Source: Actinomyces respiraculi
GTDB lineage: Bacteria > Actinomycetota > Actinomycetes > Actinomycetales > Actinomycetaceae
Length of the DNA: 64,000 nt
NCBI RefSeq assembly: GCF_014595995.2
Contig: NZ_CP063989.1
Span: forward strand, 1,736,001 to 1,800,000
Direction of reading: 5' to 3'
Notes under the pieces: model-generated
The model's database searches: none
Told to the model about the DNA's origin: nothing
Seen by the model: only the letters and a program-made list of their open reading frames with translations
Program-made: the position numbers and the translations under genes
Part shown: one piece after another, positions 55,524-64,000 of the stretch
Layout of the letters: every line of letters starts with the position of its first letter
Numbering within the stretch: the stretch's first letter is position 1

Positions 55524-57467
55524 ATGAATGACGCTGCTGATATCGCCCGTCTCAGGGCGGTCGCCGCCCAGGCCGCTGCTGACGCCGCCGCTGCACAGGC
55601 CGCTGCCGCCCAGGCCGCGCTGGAGGCAGCGCTCGCCTCCTCCGGTGAGAGCACCGAGAGCTCGCCCGCCGAGGAGGCCGACGCCGGACAGGCGGGAGCT
55701 GCCGACTCCTCGCCGCAGACCGCGGCACCGGCTGAGGCTGCTGAGTCAGCTCAGTACGAGGGCTACGCCGCCGAGGTCCACGACGGGTACGCCTTCTCCG
55801 GCAACACCCTGCCGGTCGGCACGTACCTCGAGTGCCAGCCCTCGGTGCTCGACGGCGCTGACCCCGCCCCCGTCGCCGGGCTGCGTGTGGGGATCCCGAT
55901 GGGCCTGGTCAACCGTCACGTCCTCGTCGCCGGCGCCACGGGCACGGGCAAGACCCGCACGCTCCAGCTGCTCGCGGAGGGGCTGTCCTCGGCGGACGTG
56001 CCCGTCTTCCTCTCCGACGTCAAGGGCGACCTCACGGGCATGGCGGAGCCCGGTCAGGCCTCGGAGCGTCTGACCGCGCGCACGGCCTCCACGGGGCAGC
56101 CCTGGCAGCCGACCTCCTTCCCCCTGGAGCTGCTCACCCTGGGCGACTCGACGACGGCCAACGGGCAGGCCGCCACCCCGCTGCGCACGACGGTCACTGA
56201 GTTCGGCCCCGTCCTGCTGGCCCGTGTCCTGGGCCTCAACGAGACGCAGACCTCCGCCCTGCAGCTCGTCTTCTCCTGGGCGGACGCCGAGGGCCTGGCG
56301 CTCATCGACCTCAAGGACCTCAAGGCCGTCGTCGACTACCTCACGGGCTCGGAGGCAGGCAAGGCCGCGCTCAAGACGATCGGTGGCGTATCGGCTGCGA
56401 CGGCGGGAGTCATCCTGCGCGAGGTCTCCGCCCTGGAGGCCTCAGGCGGCGACGCCTTCTTCGGCGAGCCGGCCCTGGACGTCTCGGACCTGCTGCGGCG
56501 CACCACCGACGGGCACGGCATCGTCAGCGCCCTCGAGCTGGCCGACATCCAGAGCCAGGGGGTGCTCTTCTCCACCTTCCTCATGTGGCTCCTCGGTGAG
56601 CTCTTCGAGCTGCTCCCGGAGGTCGGGGACCCGGAGAAGCCGACGATGGTGTTCTTCTTCGACGAGGCCCACCTGCTCTTCTCCGACGCGACCAAGCCCT
56701 TCCTGGAGGCGGTGACGCGAACCGTGCGCCTCATCCGTTCCAAGGGCGTGGGCATCGTGTTCATCACCCAGTCCCCCACTGACGTTCCCGACGAGGTCCT
56801 GGCCCAGTTGGGCTCGCGCGTCCAGCACGCCCTGCGGGCCCACACCCCCGCCGACGCCGCCAAGCTCAAGAAGGCCGTCTCGACCTTCCCAACCTCCCCG
56901 CTCAACCTCACCGAGGTGCTCGCGAGCCTGGGAACCGGCCAGGCCGTCGTCTCCGTCCTGGACGAGAAGGGCCGGCCGGCACCGGTCACGGCCGTCGTCG
57001 TCGACGCCCCCGCCTCCATCATGGGACCGGGGCAGCCCGCGACCGTCTCCTCCCTCATCACCTCCTCCCCGCTGCGTGCGCGCTACGCCACAGCCGTGGA
57101 CAACGAGTCCGCCTCCGAGATGCTTGCCGCGCGCGTGAGTGCGGACGCGGCCGCCGCCGCGGCCGCCGCTGAGGCGGCCGAGCGCGCCAAGGCGGAGGCG
57201 AAGGCAGCGGCCGAGGCGGAGAAGGCCGCCAAGAAGGAGGCCGAGCGCCAGGCACGTGCGCTGGAGAAGGAGACTGAGCGCGAGCAGCGTGAAGCGGCTA
57301 AGCGCGCCGAGAGGCTCCAACGGGAGGCGGAGAAGGCGGCCGAGCGCGCCGCCCGTGAGCAGGAGCGCCGTGAGGAGCGACGCCAGCGCGAGATCGAGAG
57401 GACCATCGGCTCCGTGGGCCGCCAGATCACGCGCTCGATCCTCGGCAACATCCTGCGCGGGCGCTGA
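55524..57467 (+). CDS. HerA-like DUF853 ATPase
   Basis: This 647-residue protein has an Ala-rich N-terminal coiled coil, then the DUF853 ATPase core with Walker A VAGATGTGKT (K143), DVKGDLTG, Walker B TMVFFFDEAHLLF and FITQSPTDVPDEVLAQLG. The last 100 residues are a long Ala/Glu/Lys/Arg coiled coil. HerA-like ATPases form hexamers on DNA, and the partner of DUF853 proteins is not established. The ATG at 55524 is preferred because upstream codons overlap the divergent degV gene. Confidence 0.85.
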   Translation: MNDAADIARLRAVAAQAAADAAAAQAAAAQAALEAALASSGESTESSPAEEADAGQAGAADSSPQTAAPAEAAESAQYEGYAAEVHDGYAFSGNTLPVGTYLECQPSVLDGADPAPVAGLRVGIPMGLVNRHVLVAGATGTGKTRTLQLLAEGLSSADVPVFLSDVKGDLTGMAEPGQASERLTARTASTGQPWQPTSFPLELLTLGDSTTANGQAATPLRTTVTEFGPVLLARVLGLNETQTSALQLVFSWADAEGLALIDLKDLKAVVDYLTGSEAGKAALKTIGGVSAATAGVILREVSALEASGGDAFFGEPALDVSDLLRRTTDGHGIVSALELADIQSQGVLFSTFLMWLLGELFELLPEVGDPEKPTMVFFFDEAHLLFSDATKPFLEAVTRTVRLIRSKGVGIVFITQSPTDVPDEVLAQLGSRVQHALRAHTPADAAKLKKAVSTFPTSPLNLTEVLASLGTGQAVVSVLDEKGRPAPVTAVVVDAPASIMGPGQPATVSSLITSSPLRARYATAVDNESASEMLAARVSADAAAAAAAAEAAERAKAEAKAAAEAEKAAKKEAERQARALEKETEREQREAAKRAERLQREAEKAAERAAREQERREERRQREIERTIGSVGRQITRSILGNILRGR

Positions 57468-57491
57468 GACGACGGGCACCGGGTCGCGACG

Positions 57492-58016
57492 ATGAGCCAC
57501 ACCACCGGCACGCGCCCCACCCCCGTCCCTACGGTCCGGGTGCGCTGGGCCTGGCACTGGGGCGCCAGCCTCATACTGCTCGCCACGGCGGCAGTGCTAC
57601 TGACCGTCTACGAGGGTCTGCCGGACCCCTACCCCATGCACCATTCGCTGACGGGCGTGGCGGACGGCTTCGCGTCCAAGGGCCACGTCGTCGTGTTCCT
57701 GCCGACCGTCATCGGCGCCGTCCTGGTGGGGGCCCTCGCCGCCACGAACACCGTCCTGGCCCGCTCACTGCGCACGCGGTCCGAGCGGCCTGTCGGCCGC
57801 TACGACCACCTCGACTTGACGGGGAAGAGCACCCCGGAGTCGGTCGCGGCGCTGGGGCCCGTCAACCTGCTGCTCGCCGTGATCTTGTCAGGGGTGTCCC
57901 TCCTGCCCGTCATCGGGCCGCTGGCGGGCACCGGCATGATCTGGGGCGGTATCGCACTCCTTATCGCGGTCATCGCCGTCCAGTCGGTGCGTGCCAGGCG
58001 CCAGCAGCACAGTTAA
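57492..58016 (+). CDS. DUF1648-domain membrane protein
   Basis: This 174-residue protein has four predicted helices. LPDPYPMHHSLTGVADGFAS after the first helix is the DUF1648 signature (a loop with PxxhPxHxxxxGxxD). Function is unknown; some relatives are near peptide immunity or spore germination genes. It follows the HerA-like gene after 24 bases and may be co-transcribed. Confidence 0.75.
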   Translation: MSHTTGTRPTPVPTVRVRWAWHWGASLILLATAAVLLTVYEGLPDPYPMHHSLTGVADGFASKGHVVVFLPTVIGAVLVGALAATNTVLARSLRTRSERPVGRYDHLDLTGKSTPESVAALGPVNLLLAVILSGVSLLPVIGPLAGTGMIWGGIALLIAVIAVQSVRARRQQHS

Positions 58017-58181
58017 GACGCTGCACGCGACACAACGCGGCTCTTCCCAATTGAGGGTGTGGGTGGGGTCTGAGTCCTCCGGTCTCTAGTTGTGCTTTCT
58101 TTGGGGTTGTGAACGGGTTGGGTGGAGGTCTGCTGGGCGGGATGCGGGGTTGACGCTCACGTGCGGTCTGGGGAGGCCTTC

Positions 58182-58390
58182 ATGGCGCATGCTGGCGCAC
58201 CTTTGACGCCTGGGGGGCGTCGTCGTCTTGCCCGCCTGGGGGGCGTCGTCGTCTTGCCCGCCTGGTGGTGGAGGGCTGGTCCATGGGTCGGGCGGCTGAG
58301 TGCTTGCGGGTCTGGCCGGCGACGGTCGGCCGGTGGCTGGGGCCGCTGCCGGGCCCCGGTGCGCTGTGTGGAGCGCCATTGATCAGTTCC
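58182..58390 (+). pseudogene. IS481-family transposase N-terminal fragment
   Basis: ATG 58182 opens MAHAGAPLTPGGRRRLARL, and after a frame change the text VVEGWSMGRAAECLRVWPAT, then VGRWLG, continues the helix-turn-helix of IS481 transposases. The break is a 26-bp tandem duplication (58211-58236 and 58237-58262), not a multiple of three. The DDE catalytic part is not found downstream. Confidence 0.62.
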
Positions 58391-58498
58391 GGACCACGTT
58401 CGGTCGTTTGGACCACGTTCGGTCGTTTGGACCACCCCAGACGCGTCCGTAGGTGGTCCGAACGACGGCAGGTGGTCCAAGATGGCAGCAAGTGGTCC
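58391..58498. repeat. Six GGACCAC heptamers in inverted halves
   Basis: GGACCAC occurs at 58391, 58410 and 58429, and its complement GTGGTCC at 58453, 58472 and 58492. Spacing within the halves is 19-20 bp. The first two units share a 19-bp repeat. The centre holds ACGCGT. Confidence 0.85.
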
Positions 58499-59080
58499 AC
58501 ACTAACTGTGCTTCCTCGGGACAAGACCCCTGCCTACCACCAGCACGCCCCCGCGTGAGCGAGAGAGGGGGGGGCGCTGGCGGGCCTGGCCCACCACTTG
58601 CGACCGCGCGGCGCAGCACCGCGCCCACCGGCCACGGCCAGGCCCCGAGCCAGGCCAACGCCGCGGCCCCGCGTCGGCCCCAAAAGGGACGGCCCCCTTA
58701 CGCAGGCGCCCTGGCCCAGGCCCTGAACCCACCGTCGCAAGGGCCAAGCCCATCCGCAACCGCGCCCACCTCGACGCCCACAGCCCCTTCCAGAACCTGG
58801 ACGATCTGGACGACGCCCGTGACCGCCACCACCCAGCAGGCCCCACTGGGCGGGCACCACCCGCCCCCACCCCACCACCGCCACGCTGCACCCCCGCCCG
58901 GGCACGACAGCACCCTCCAACCAGCCACCAACACCCCCCACACCCACCACCCCCAACCAGCAACCACCGACACCAGACAAACCAACCCCCACCAAACCCG
59001 GAGCCTGACACAACTAAAGACCAGAGGACTCAAACCCCACCCACACCCTCAAATGGGATGAGCCCACAACGCCCGCTCCC

Positions 59081-59743
59081 TCAGCCAAGGCGGGAGGCGG
59101 TGTATCGCAGGGACCGCACCTGCATCCCCGGCAGGGCGGCGAAGGAGTACACCGCAGCCGCCACCACGCCGACCGTCATGGACGCCCCGAGGGCCACGAG
59201 CACGCCCGGCCAACGCGTCCATACCCACACCACGACTGCCAGCAGCGCCACGAGACTCACTGTGCAGCGCGGGCGCCCCACCACGGTGACGGCGCTGAGC
59301 CGCAGCAGCGTTCCAAGCGGCGCGTCCACGTGAGCTCGCACCGCCCAGGACACGAGCGCCCAGACCAGGTAGCCCACGTTGACCACGAGCAGCAATCCGG
59401 ACACACCCACCCCGACGACGCCGCCCAGCAGGTTCCAGTTGGCCAGGTAGTAGTCCCAGGCCAGGAGCGCCCCGACGGCCGCCTGAGCCCAGCCGAAGCG
59501 GTTGGCCGCCGCGACGTCCTGTTTCCAGGCGGCGTGGAAGGTGCACCAGGTACGGCGGACGGTCCAGGAGAAGTCCTCGTCAAGCATCCAGGTCCGGTAG
59601 GTGGCGAAGGCGGCACCCACCGCCGGGAAGAAGCCCGCCGCCACCGCGCCCATACACGTGTGGACGACCATGGCGCAGTTGATGACGAAGACGATGAGGA
59701 TGACCCGGCACACCCGCTCGTACCCGATGGCGAAGGAACGCAT
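59081..59743 (-). CDS. YesL-like DUF624 membrane protein
   Basis: This 220-residue protein has five to six membrane helices. The N-terminal pattern AMVVHTCMGAVAAGFFPAVG, then AAFATYRTWM, and YYLANWNLLGG fit DUF624 (YesL) proteins, which are encoded with sugar ABC transporters. The precise role is unknown. The start codon overlaps the stop of the upstream permease gene by one base (TGATG), so it is the last gene of the sugar operon. Confidence 0.78.
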   Translation of the reverse strand: MRSFAIGYERVCRVILIVFVINCAMVVHTCMGAVAAGFFPAVGAAFATYRTWMLDEDFSWTVRRTWCTFHAAWKQDVAAANRFGWAQAAVGALLAWDYYLANWNLLGGVVGVGVSGLLLVVNVGYLVWALVSWAVRAHVDAPLGTLLRLSAVTVVGRPRCTVSLVALLAVVVWVWTRWPGVLVALGASMTVGVVAAAVYSFAALPGMQVRSLRYTASRLG

Positions 59744-60732
59744 CAGCCCTTGACCGCCCCGATCATGACGCCCTTGTTGAAGTACTTCTGCAAGAACGGG
59801 TAGATGATGAGCAGCGGCACCGTGGAGACGATGATGACGCCGAACTTGATCTGATCCGCGAAGTTCTGCGACTGCAAGGCGCTCATGCTTGCGGCCCCGG
59901 CCTGGGTCTGGTTGGCCAGCAGAATCATCTGCAGCACGTTCTGCAGGGGCTGGAGCTCCTGGTTGTGGATGTAGATCAGGCCCGTGAAGTAGTCGTTCCA
60001 GTGGCCCACGAAGTAGTACAGGCCGATCACCGCGATGATCGCGCCCGACAGCGGCAGCACGATGCGGAAGAAGAACCCGAAGTAGGACAGGCCATCCACC
60101 TGCGAGGCGTCACGCAGCTCCTCCGGGATGGAGTTCTCAAAGAAGGAACGGGCGATGATCATGTTGAACACGCTGAAGGCGCCCGGCAGGATGAACACCC
60201 ACATCGAGTTCAGGAGCCCCAGCTGGCGCATGAGCAGATAGCTGGGGATGAGCCCGCCGGAGAAGAACATGGTGAAGGCGAAGAAGAACATGATGATTCG
60301 CCGTGGCCGGAACTCGCGGCGCGACATGGCAAAGGCCGCGGGCAGCGTCACCACCAGGTTCACCGCCGTCCCCACGAAGGAGTAGATCAGCGTATTTCGG
60401 TAGCCGGTCCAGATCCGGGAGTCGGCGAGAATATGTGCATACCCCGCGAAGGTGATGCCACGCGGCAGCAGCGTCACCTTGCCCGTTGACACGAGGGTCG
60501 GGTCGGAGAAGGAGGCGATGACAATGAACCACACCGGGTAGATGACCGCCAGGACGATGGCGACGACGATGAGGGCGAGGACGACGTCGATGAGCCGGTC
60601 CGCGGGTGTCTTGGAGAACCCGCGACGTGTCCGCTTCGCGCATCCCGGAAGAGTGATCTTCGGTGCCGGCCGGTTCGCGGGGCTGTCCGGGATGGTCCCG
60701 GCAGGGCTGCTCGAGCTGGTCGTATGAGTCAT
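59743..60732 (-). CDS. Carbohydrate ABC transporter permease (LplC/YtcP type)
   Basis: This 329-residue permease has six helices after a cytoplasmic N-terminus. The coupling motif EELRDASQVDGLSYFGFFFR (EAA loop) and the PRGITFAGYAHILADSR segment are typical of the LplC group, whose transporters import oligosaccharides. It pairs with the permease encoded 12 bases upstream. No ATPase gene is in the operon, so a shared MsmK-like ATPase is expected elsewhere. Confidence 0.88.
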   Translation of the reverse strand: MTHTTSSSSPAGTIPDSPANRPAPKITLPGCAKRTRRGFSKTPADRLIDVVLALIVVAIVLAVIYPVWFIVIASFSDPTLVSTGKVTLLPRGITFAGYAHILADSRIWTGYRNTLIYSFVGTAVNLVVTLPAAFAMSRREFRPRRIIMFFFAFTMFFSGGLIPSYLLMRQLGLLNSMWVFILPGAFSVFNMIIARSFFENSIPEELRDASQVDGLSYFGFFFRIVLPLSGAIIAVIGLYYFVGHWNDYFTGLIYIHNQELQPLQNVLQMILLANQTQAGAASMSALQSQNFADQIKFGVIIVSTVPLLIIYPFLQKYFNKGVMIGAVKG

Positions 60733-60744
60733 GATTCAACCGTC

Positions 60745-61692
60745 CTAGAACAGGCTCGTGTTGCTGGTACGCCGGGCCACCGCGTTGGCCGCGACAAGGA
60801 AGATGAAATTGACGACGCTGTTGAACAGGCCGATGGCCGTGGAGTAGGAGAACTGGCTCCCCAGGATTCCGATCCGGTAGGTATAGGTGGAGATCACCTC
60901 AGAGGAGGTGATATTCAGCGCGTTCTGCATCAGCCACACCTTCTCGAATCCAACTCCCAGCACCGATCCCATATTGAGAATGAGCAGGATGCCCGCCGTC
61001 GGCATAATGGCCGGCAGGTCCACGTAGCGAGTGAGCTGCAACCGCCCGGCGCCGTCGAGCTTGGCCGCCTCGTACAGAGACAGGTCGACGGAGGACAGGG
61101 CCGCCAGGTAGATGATGCAGTTCCAGCCGGCGTGCTGCCACACCTCAGTCACCCAGTACACGCCGGTGAAGGCGGAGGCCTCCCCCATGAGGTTGGTGCC
61201 GCCGAACAGACGGCCCACCATGCCGGTTCCGGGAGCGAGGAAGATGTTGATCATCGCGACCATGACCACTGTGGAAATGAAGTGGGGCATGTAGGTAATG
61301 GTCTGCACCATGCTCTTGGCGCGCTTGGAACCGATCTGGTTGATGAGCAGCGCCAGGATGATCGGGGCGATGAATCCCATGACCAGGGTCCACAGGCTGA
61401 TGCGCAGCGTGTTGGTGAGGATCCGGGTGAACATCGGGTCGCGGAAGAACTGCCGGAAGTACTCCAGGCCGATGAACTCCCCGCCGGTGAGCCCCTTGGT
61501 GATGTCGTACTCCCTGAAGGCCAGCTGCACGCCGTACATGGGCACATAGCTGAACAGCGCCACGAACACGATCGCCGGCGACACCATGACCCACAGCTGC
61601 CAGTAGCGCGACAGGTGGGCGCGCACGCGCGTCGGCAGGCTCTCGCGCCGCCGCGCAGGCACTGAAGCGGCGGGGCCGTCAATGTCAGTCAT
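60745..61692 (-). CDS. Carbohydrate ABC transporter permease (LplB type)
   Basis: This 315-residue permease has six helices and the LplB-like AFREYDITKGLTGGEFIGLE region. The EAA loop reads LYEAAKLDGAGRLQLTRYVD with LPAIMPTAGILL after it. The ATG at 61690-61692 is taken as start; a GTG one codon earlier is equally possible. It overlaps the stop of the GH13 gene. With LplC it forms the membrane channel for the sugar that GH13 then splits. Confidence 0.88.
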   Translation of the reverse strand: MTDIDGPAASVPARRRESLPTRVRAHLSRYWQLWVMVSPAIVFVALFSYVPMYGVQLAFREYDITKGLTGGEFIGLEYFRQFFRDPMFTRILTNTLRISLWTLVMGFIAPIILALLINQIGSKRAKSMVQTITYMPHFISTVVMVAMINIFLAPGTGMVGRLFGGTNLMGEASAFTGVYWVTEVWQHAGWNCIIYLAALSSVDLSLYEAAKLDGAGRLQLTRYVDLPAIMPTAGILLILNMGSVLGVGFEKVWLMQNALNITSSEVISTYTYRIGILGSQFSYSTAIGLFNSVVNFIFLVAANAVARRTSNTSLF

Positions 61693-63524
61693 CACGCCTG
61701 CGCCTCCTGTGCGATCTGGTAGGCGACGGCCGACCAGGGCTCGAGCCGACCTGCTGCCAGCGCCGCGACGACGTCGTCGTCGGAGTCGTTGGCGATGAGG
61801 ATGCGGGACGGGTCCGGCTCTCCGATGAGTTCCGAGCTGGTGGGCGGCAGCGCCACCGCCTCGCCAGAGAGGTTGACGACGACGAGCAGTGCCTGCGCAC
61901 CCAGACGGCGGGTGAAGGCGTAGACCTCCGTGTCGGTGTCCACGGCCTGCCAGTCGCCGATCGCCACCACCGGCTCGCTGTGGCGCAGGTGGATGAGCTG
62001 GCGGTAGAAGGAGAAGACCGAGTCCGGGTCGGTGCGCTGCGCCTGGGCGTTGAGCTCGACATAGTTGTCGTTGACGTCGATCCAGGGGCCATTGCCCCGA
62101 GTGGAGGTGAACCCGGCGTAGGCGGAGTCATCCCACTGCATGGGGGTGCGGGCGTTGTCGCGGCCCATGGCGGCCAGGCCCTGCATCATCTCCTCGTGGC
62201 TGACAGTGCCGGCATGGTGAACCAGCTGGGCGTAGAGGTTGACGGACTCCAGGTCGCGGTACTGCACCAGGCTGGTGTAGCCGGCGTTGGTCATGCCCAG
62301 CTCCTCCCCCTGGTAGATGAACGGGGTCCCCCGGTGCAGGTGGAGCAGCAGCGCCAGCGCCTTGGCGGATCGCACGCGCAGGGCCGGGGTGGAGTCGTTC
62401 CCCCAGCGGGAGACCACGCGCGGCTGGTCGTGGTTGCAGAAGTACAGGGAGGGCCAGCCGTGCTCGGCGGTGTCCCGCTCGTAACGCTCGAAGACGCCGC
62501 GCAGGTCGGAGACCTTCCAGGGCCGGACGCTGAACTTGCCTGCAGGGCCGCCCTGGTCAATGCCGGTGTGGTCGAAGAGGAACAGCATGTCCAGCTCGCC
62601 GCGCTGCGGGTCGGTGATCTCGGCGGCGCGCGGGGAGCTGACGCCCAGGGCCTCGCCGATGGTGAGGGCCCCGTCCCTGCCGTCGAACACCTCGCGGCGC
62701 ATCTGGGCCAGGTACTCGTCCAGGCGCGGGCCGTCGGCGCTGAAGGGGACGGCGGAGGAGAACCCGTCCGGCCCCGCCTGAAGGGTGGGCACATCCGAGC
62801 CCGCGGTACCGGGCAGGCGGCCGAGGTCGTCGACGCGCTTGGAGATGAGCGTGATGACGTCCATGCGGAAGCCGTCCACGCCGCGGTTCATCCACCAGTT
62901 CATCATGGCGAAGATGGCCTCGCGCACCCGCGGGTTCTCCCAGTTCAGGTCCGGCTGCTTGGGCGAGAACAGGTGGAGGTAGTACTGCCCGCGCTGCTCG
63001 TCGTAGGTCCAGGCGGGCCCGCCGAACAGGGAGCCCCAGTCGTTCGGCTCGGCTCCCGGGGTGCCCGGGACCGTCCCCGGGCGGGCAGGTGCCCACCAGT
63101 AGAAGTCTGCGTACTCGGCCTCGGAGGTGCGCGAGGCCTGGAACCAGGCGTGCTCGTCGGAGGTGTGGTTGGCCACGAGGTCCAGGACGATCTTGATGCC
63201 CAGCTCGTGCGTGGCCACGATGAGGGCGTCCATATCGGCCAGCGTGCCGAACATCGGGTCAATGGCCTGGTAGTCGGCAATGTCGTAGCCGTTGTCCTCC
63301 TGCGGAGAGACGAACACCGGGCTGAGCCACAGCACATCCACGCCCAGCTCGGCCAGGTACGGCAGCCTGGAGATGATCCCCACCAGGTCTCCGAAGCCGT
63401 CGGCGTTGGAGTCCTGGAAGGAGCGCGGATACACCTGGTAGACGACGGCGTTGGCCCACCAGGGGTGACTCTGGGCACCGTTGGAGTGTCCCGGCGGAAG
63501 CGCGTCGCGATCGGTTGCGGTCAT
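61692..63524 (-). CDS. GH13 alpha-glucosidase (oligo-1,6-glucosidase type)
   Basis: This 610-residue cytoplasmic GH13 enzyme has VYQVYPRSFQDSNADGFGDL at the start, DLVANHTSDEH (region I), nucleophile D222 in GFRMDV, acid/base E291 in LTIGEALG and transition-state D366 in NHDQPR. The QxxDxxxxDGxGD and PxF/GF details resemble oligo-1,6-glucosidases and related exo-alpha-glucosidases. The ATG at 63522-63524 follows AAGGA at ten bases. It sits in an operon with sugar permeases, so it hydrolyses an imported alpha-glucoside (inference). Confidence 0.88.
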   Translation of the reverse strand: MTATDRDALPPGHSNGAQSHPWWANAVVYQVYPRSFQDSNADGFGDLVGIISRLPYLAELGVDVLWLSPVFVSPQEDNGYDIADYQAIDPMFGTLADMDALIVATHELGIKIVLDLVANHTSDEHAWFQASRTSEAEYADFYWWAPARPGTVPGTPGAEPNDWGSLFGGPAWTYDEQRGQYYLHLFSPKQPDLNWENPRVREAIFAMMNWWMNRGVDGFRMDVITLISKRVDDLGRLPGTAGSDVPTLQAGPDGFSSAVPFSADGPRLDEYLAQMRREVFDGRDGALTIGEALGVSSPRAAEITDPQRGELDMLFLFDHTGIDQGGPAGKFSVRPWKVSDLRGVFERYERDTAEHGWPSLYFCNHDQPRVVSRWGNDSTPALRVRSAKALALLLHLHRGTPFIYQGEELGMTNAGYTSLVQYRDLESVNLYAQLVHHAGTVSHEEMMQGLAAMGRDNARTPMQWDDSAYAGFTSTRGNGPWIDVNDNYVELNAQAQRTDPDSVFSFYRQLIHLRHSEPVVAIGDWQAVDTDTEVYAFTRRLGAQALLVVVNLSGEAVALPPTSSELIGEPDPSRILIANDSDDDVVAALAAGRLEPWSAVAYQIAQEAQA

Positions 63525-63631
63525 GAGGGCGTGGTCCTTCTGTGTCCTTCGGTGTTCTGGTTCGGTGGCGTCGGGGCGGCTCACACGACCCACCGGGCAT
63601 GGGCGGGTCGCGTGAGCCGGTACCGACCGAC

Positions 63632-63648
63632 GACGGGCTTGACGCCCG
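63632..63648 (-). terminator. Weak hairpin between the partial gene and GH13
   Basis: ACGGGC-TTGAC-GCCCGT folds into a six-base-pair stem just after the stop of the partial upstream gene. It could attenuate or stabilise the message, leaving less transporter than binding protein. Confidence 0.35.
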
Positions 63649-63650
63649 TG

Positions 63651-64000
63651 TCACTGGGAGTCGGGCGCCGTGAGCCCGACGTAGGGGGCGACGACCCGCT
63701 CCTGGCTGAGGTCCATGACCTCGGCCTGCGCGGCATCCCCGGTGATCATGTCGATCGCATTGGAGTCGGCGAGGTCGGTGTCGTAGGGGCTGTGCTCGGT
63801 GAGCTCTCCCCTGCCGCCGCCGAAGCGGTACTTCGCCACCCAGTCCTCGCATGTCTGGGCACTAAAACATGCGGCGGAGTAGACGGGCCGGACGTTGCCC
63901 ACGGACTCGCTGTCCTCGGCGGAGGAGTACAGGGACACCTGGTAGCCGGCCCGAGCCAGGTCCAGCCCCTCCAGGACCTCGGCGTTCACGGAGGCGATGA
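63651..64000 (-). CDS. Probable sugar-binding lipoprotein, C-terminal part (5' end outside window)
   Basis: The frame runs from the window edge to TGA at 63651 and gives about 116 residues (SVNAEVLEGLDLARAGYQVS, then KYRFGGGRGELTEHSPYDTD and AEVMDLSQERVVAPYVG). I do not recognise a domain in this fragment. Its place directly before a GH13 gene and two LplB/C permease genes is where the solute-binding protein of the transporter normally lies, so that is the best guess. Two cysteines (AACFSAQTCEDW) could form a disulfide, which fits an exported protein. Confidence 0.35.
   Translation of the reverse strand, partial: IASVNAEVLEGLDLARAGYQVSLYSSAEDSESVGNVRPVYSAACFSAQTCEDWVAKYRFGGGRGELTEHSPYDTDLADSNAIDMITGDAAQAEVMDLSQERVVAPYVGLTAPDSQ

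Larger units (their letters stand above)
58039..59064. mobile_element. 1.03-kb IS481-like element remnant with 56-bp terminal inverted repeats
   Basis: The arms 58039-58094 and 59009-59064 are complementary at 51 of 56 positions. Inside lie a transposase 5' fragment, a heptamer array and a long C-rich arm, but no intact gene. Flanking genes (DUF1648 and YesL) end just outside. No target-site duplication is evident. The long terminal repeats, with a transposase start about 140 bases from the left end, point to an IS481-type element that has lost most of its transposase. Confidence 0.65.

Noticed and set aside
58391..58498. Heptamer array considered as a CRISPR
   Set aside because: Units are 7 bp, inverted in two halves, and the gaps are partly the same sequence, unlike CRISPR repeats and unique spacers.
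58502..59011. Minus-strand frame inside the inverted-repeat element as a protein gene
   Set aside because: Gly/Trp/Arg-rich low-complexity translation that follows the base skew, no start signals and no domain.

Overview
The window is GC-rich, with GTG starts, tightly overlapping genes and no introns. The hrcA-dnaJ order with a CIRCE operator, lepA-trmB-hemW, comEA-comEC-holA, a DUF3097 gene, a trpC-trpB fusion and a lactococcin-972-type bacteriocin all point to an actinobacterium of the Actinomyces kind. The genus is an inference. No rRNA, tRNA or CRISPR array was seen.

Left accessory region (1 to about 12.4 kb). A class 1 DISARM anti-phage module runs into the window: the C-terminal part of the methylase DrmMI, then DrmA (helicase), DrmB (DUF1998) and DrmC (single-HKD phospholipase D fold), all overlapping or nearly so. 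The island then decays. A RelE/ParE-type toxin stub ends inside the drmC 3' end. A Phd/YefM-type antitoxin tail is spliced onto a twice-frameshifted alpha/beta hydrolase. These are followed by an unknown protein with a palindromic operator, an AbiEii-type nucleotidyltransferase toxin with a non-AbiEi partner, a 57-codon helicase-like N-terminal scrap, an XRE regulator and a nitroreductase with an internal deletion.

Central housekeeping region (12.5 to 29 kb). It holds an EamA transporter, rsmE, yggS, the dnaJ-hrcA heat-shock operon behind CIRCE, a DUF3097 gene, a Na+/H+ antiporter-like permease, hemH, a Fic AMPylase, hemW, trmB and lepA, and a LytTR/GHKL two-component pair. A cell-surface or polysaccharide cluster (29.5 to 36.7 kb) follows: GT2, GtrA, a canonical GH3 and a membrane-anchored GH3 with its domains in permuted order.

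Tryptophan operon (37.6 to 44.5 kb). A leader peptide with three Trp codons sits in a textbook attenuator ahead of trpE-trpG-trpD-trpC/B(fused)-trpA. There is no trpF, as expected where PriA replaces it. After trpA lies a 22-bp-phased repeat array that ends just before a PemK/MazF-like toxin gene. A smaller array of the same family lies at 19.1 kb.

Right half. A lactococcin 972 bacteriocin operon (peptide, DUF1430 membrane protein, ABC ATPase) is followed by rpsT, a DUF1846 gene, holA-comEC-comEA, degV, a HerA-like DUF853 ATPase and a DUF1648 gene. Next comes a 1.03-kb element bounded by 56-bp near-perfect inverted repeats, holding a broken IS481-like transposase start, an array of six GGACCAC heptamers and a strongly strand-biased arm. 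The window ends in a sugar-uptake operon: probable binding protein (partial), GH13 alpha-glucosidase, two LplB/LplC-type permeases and a YesL/DUF624 protein.
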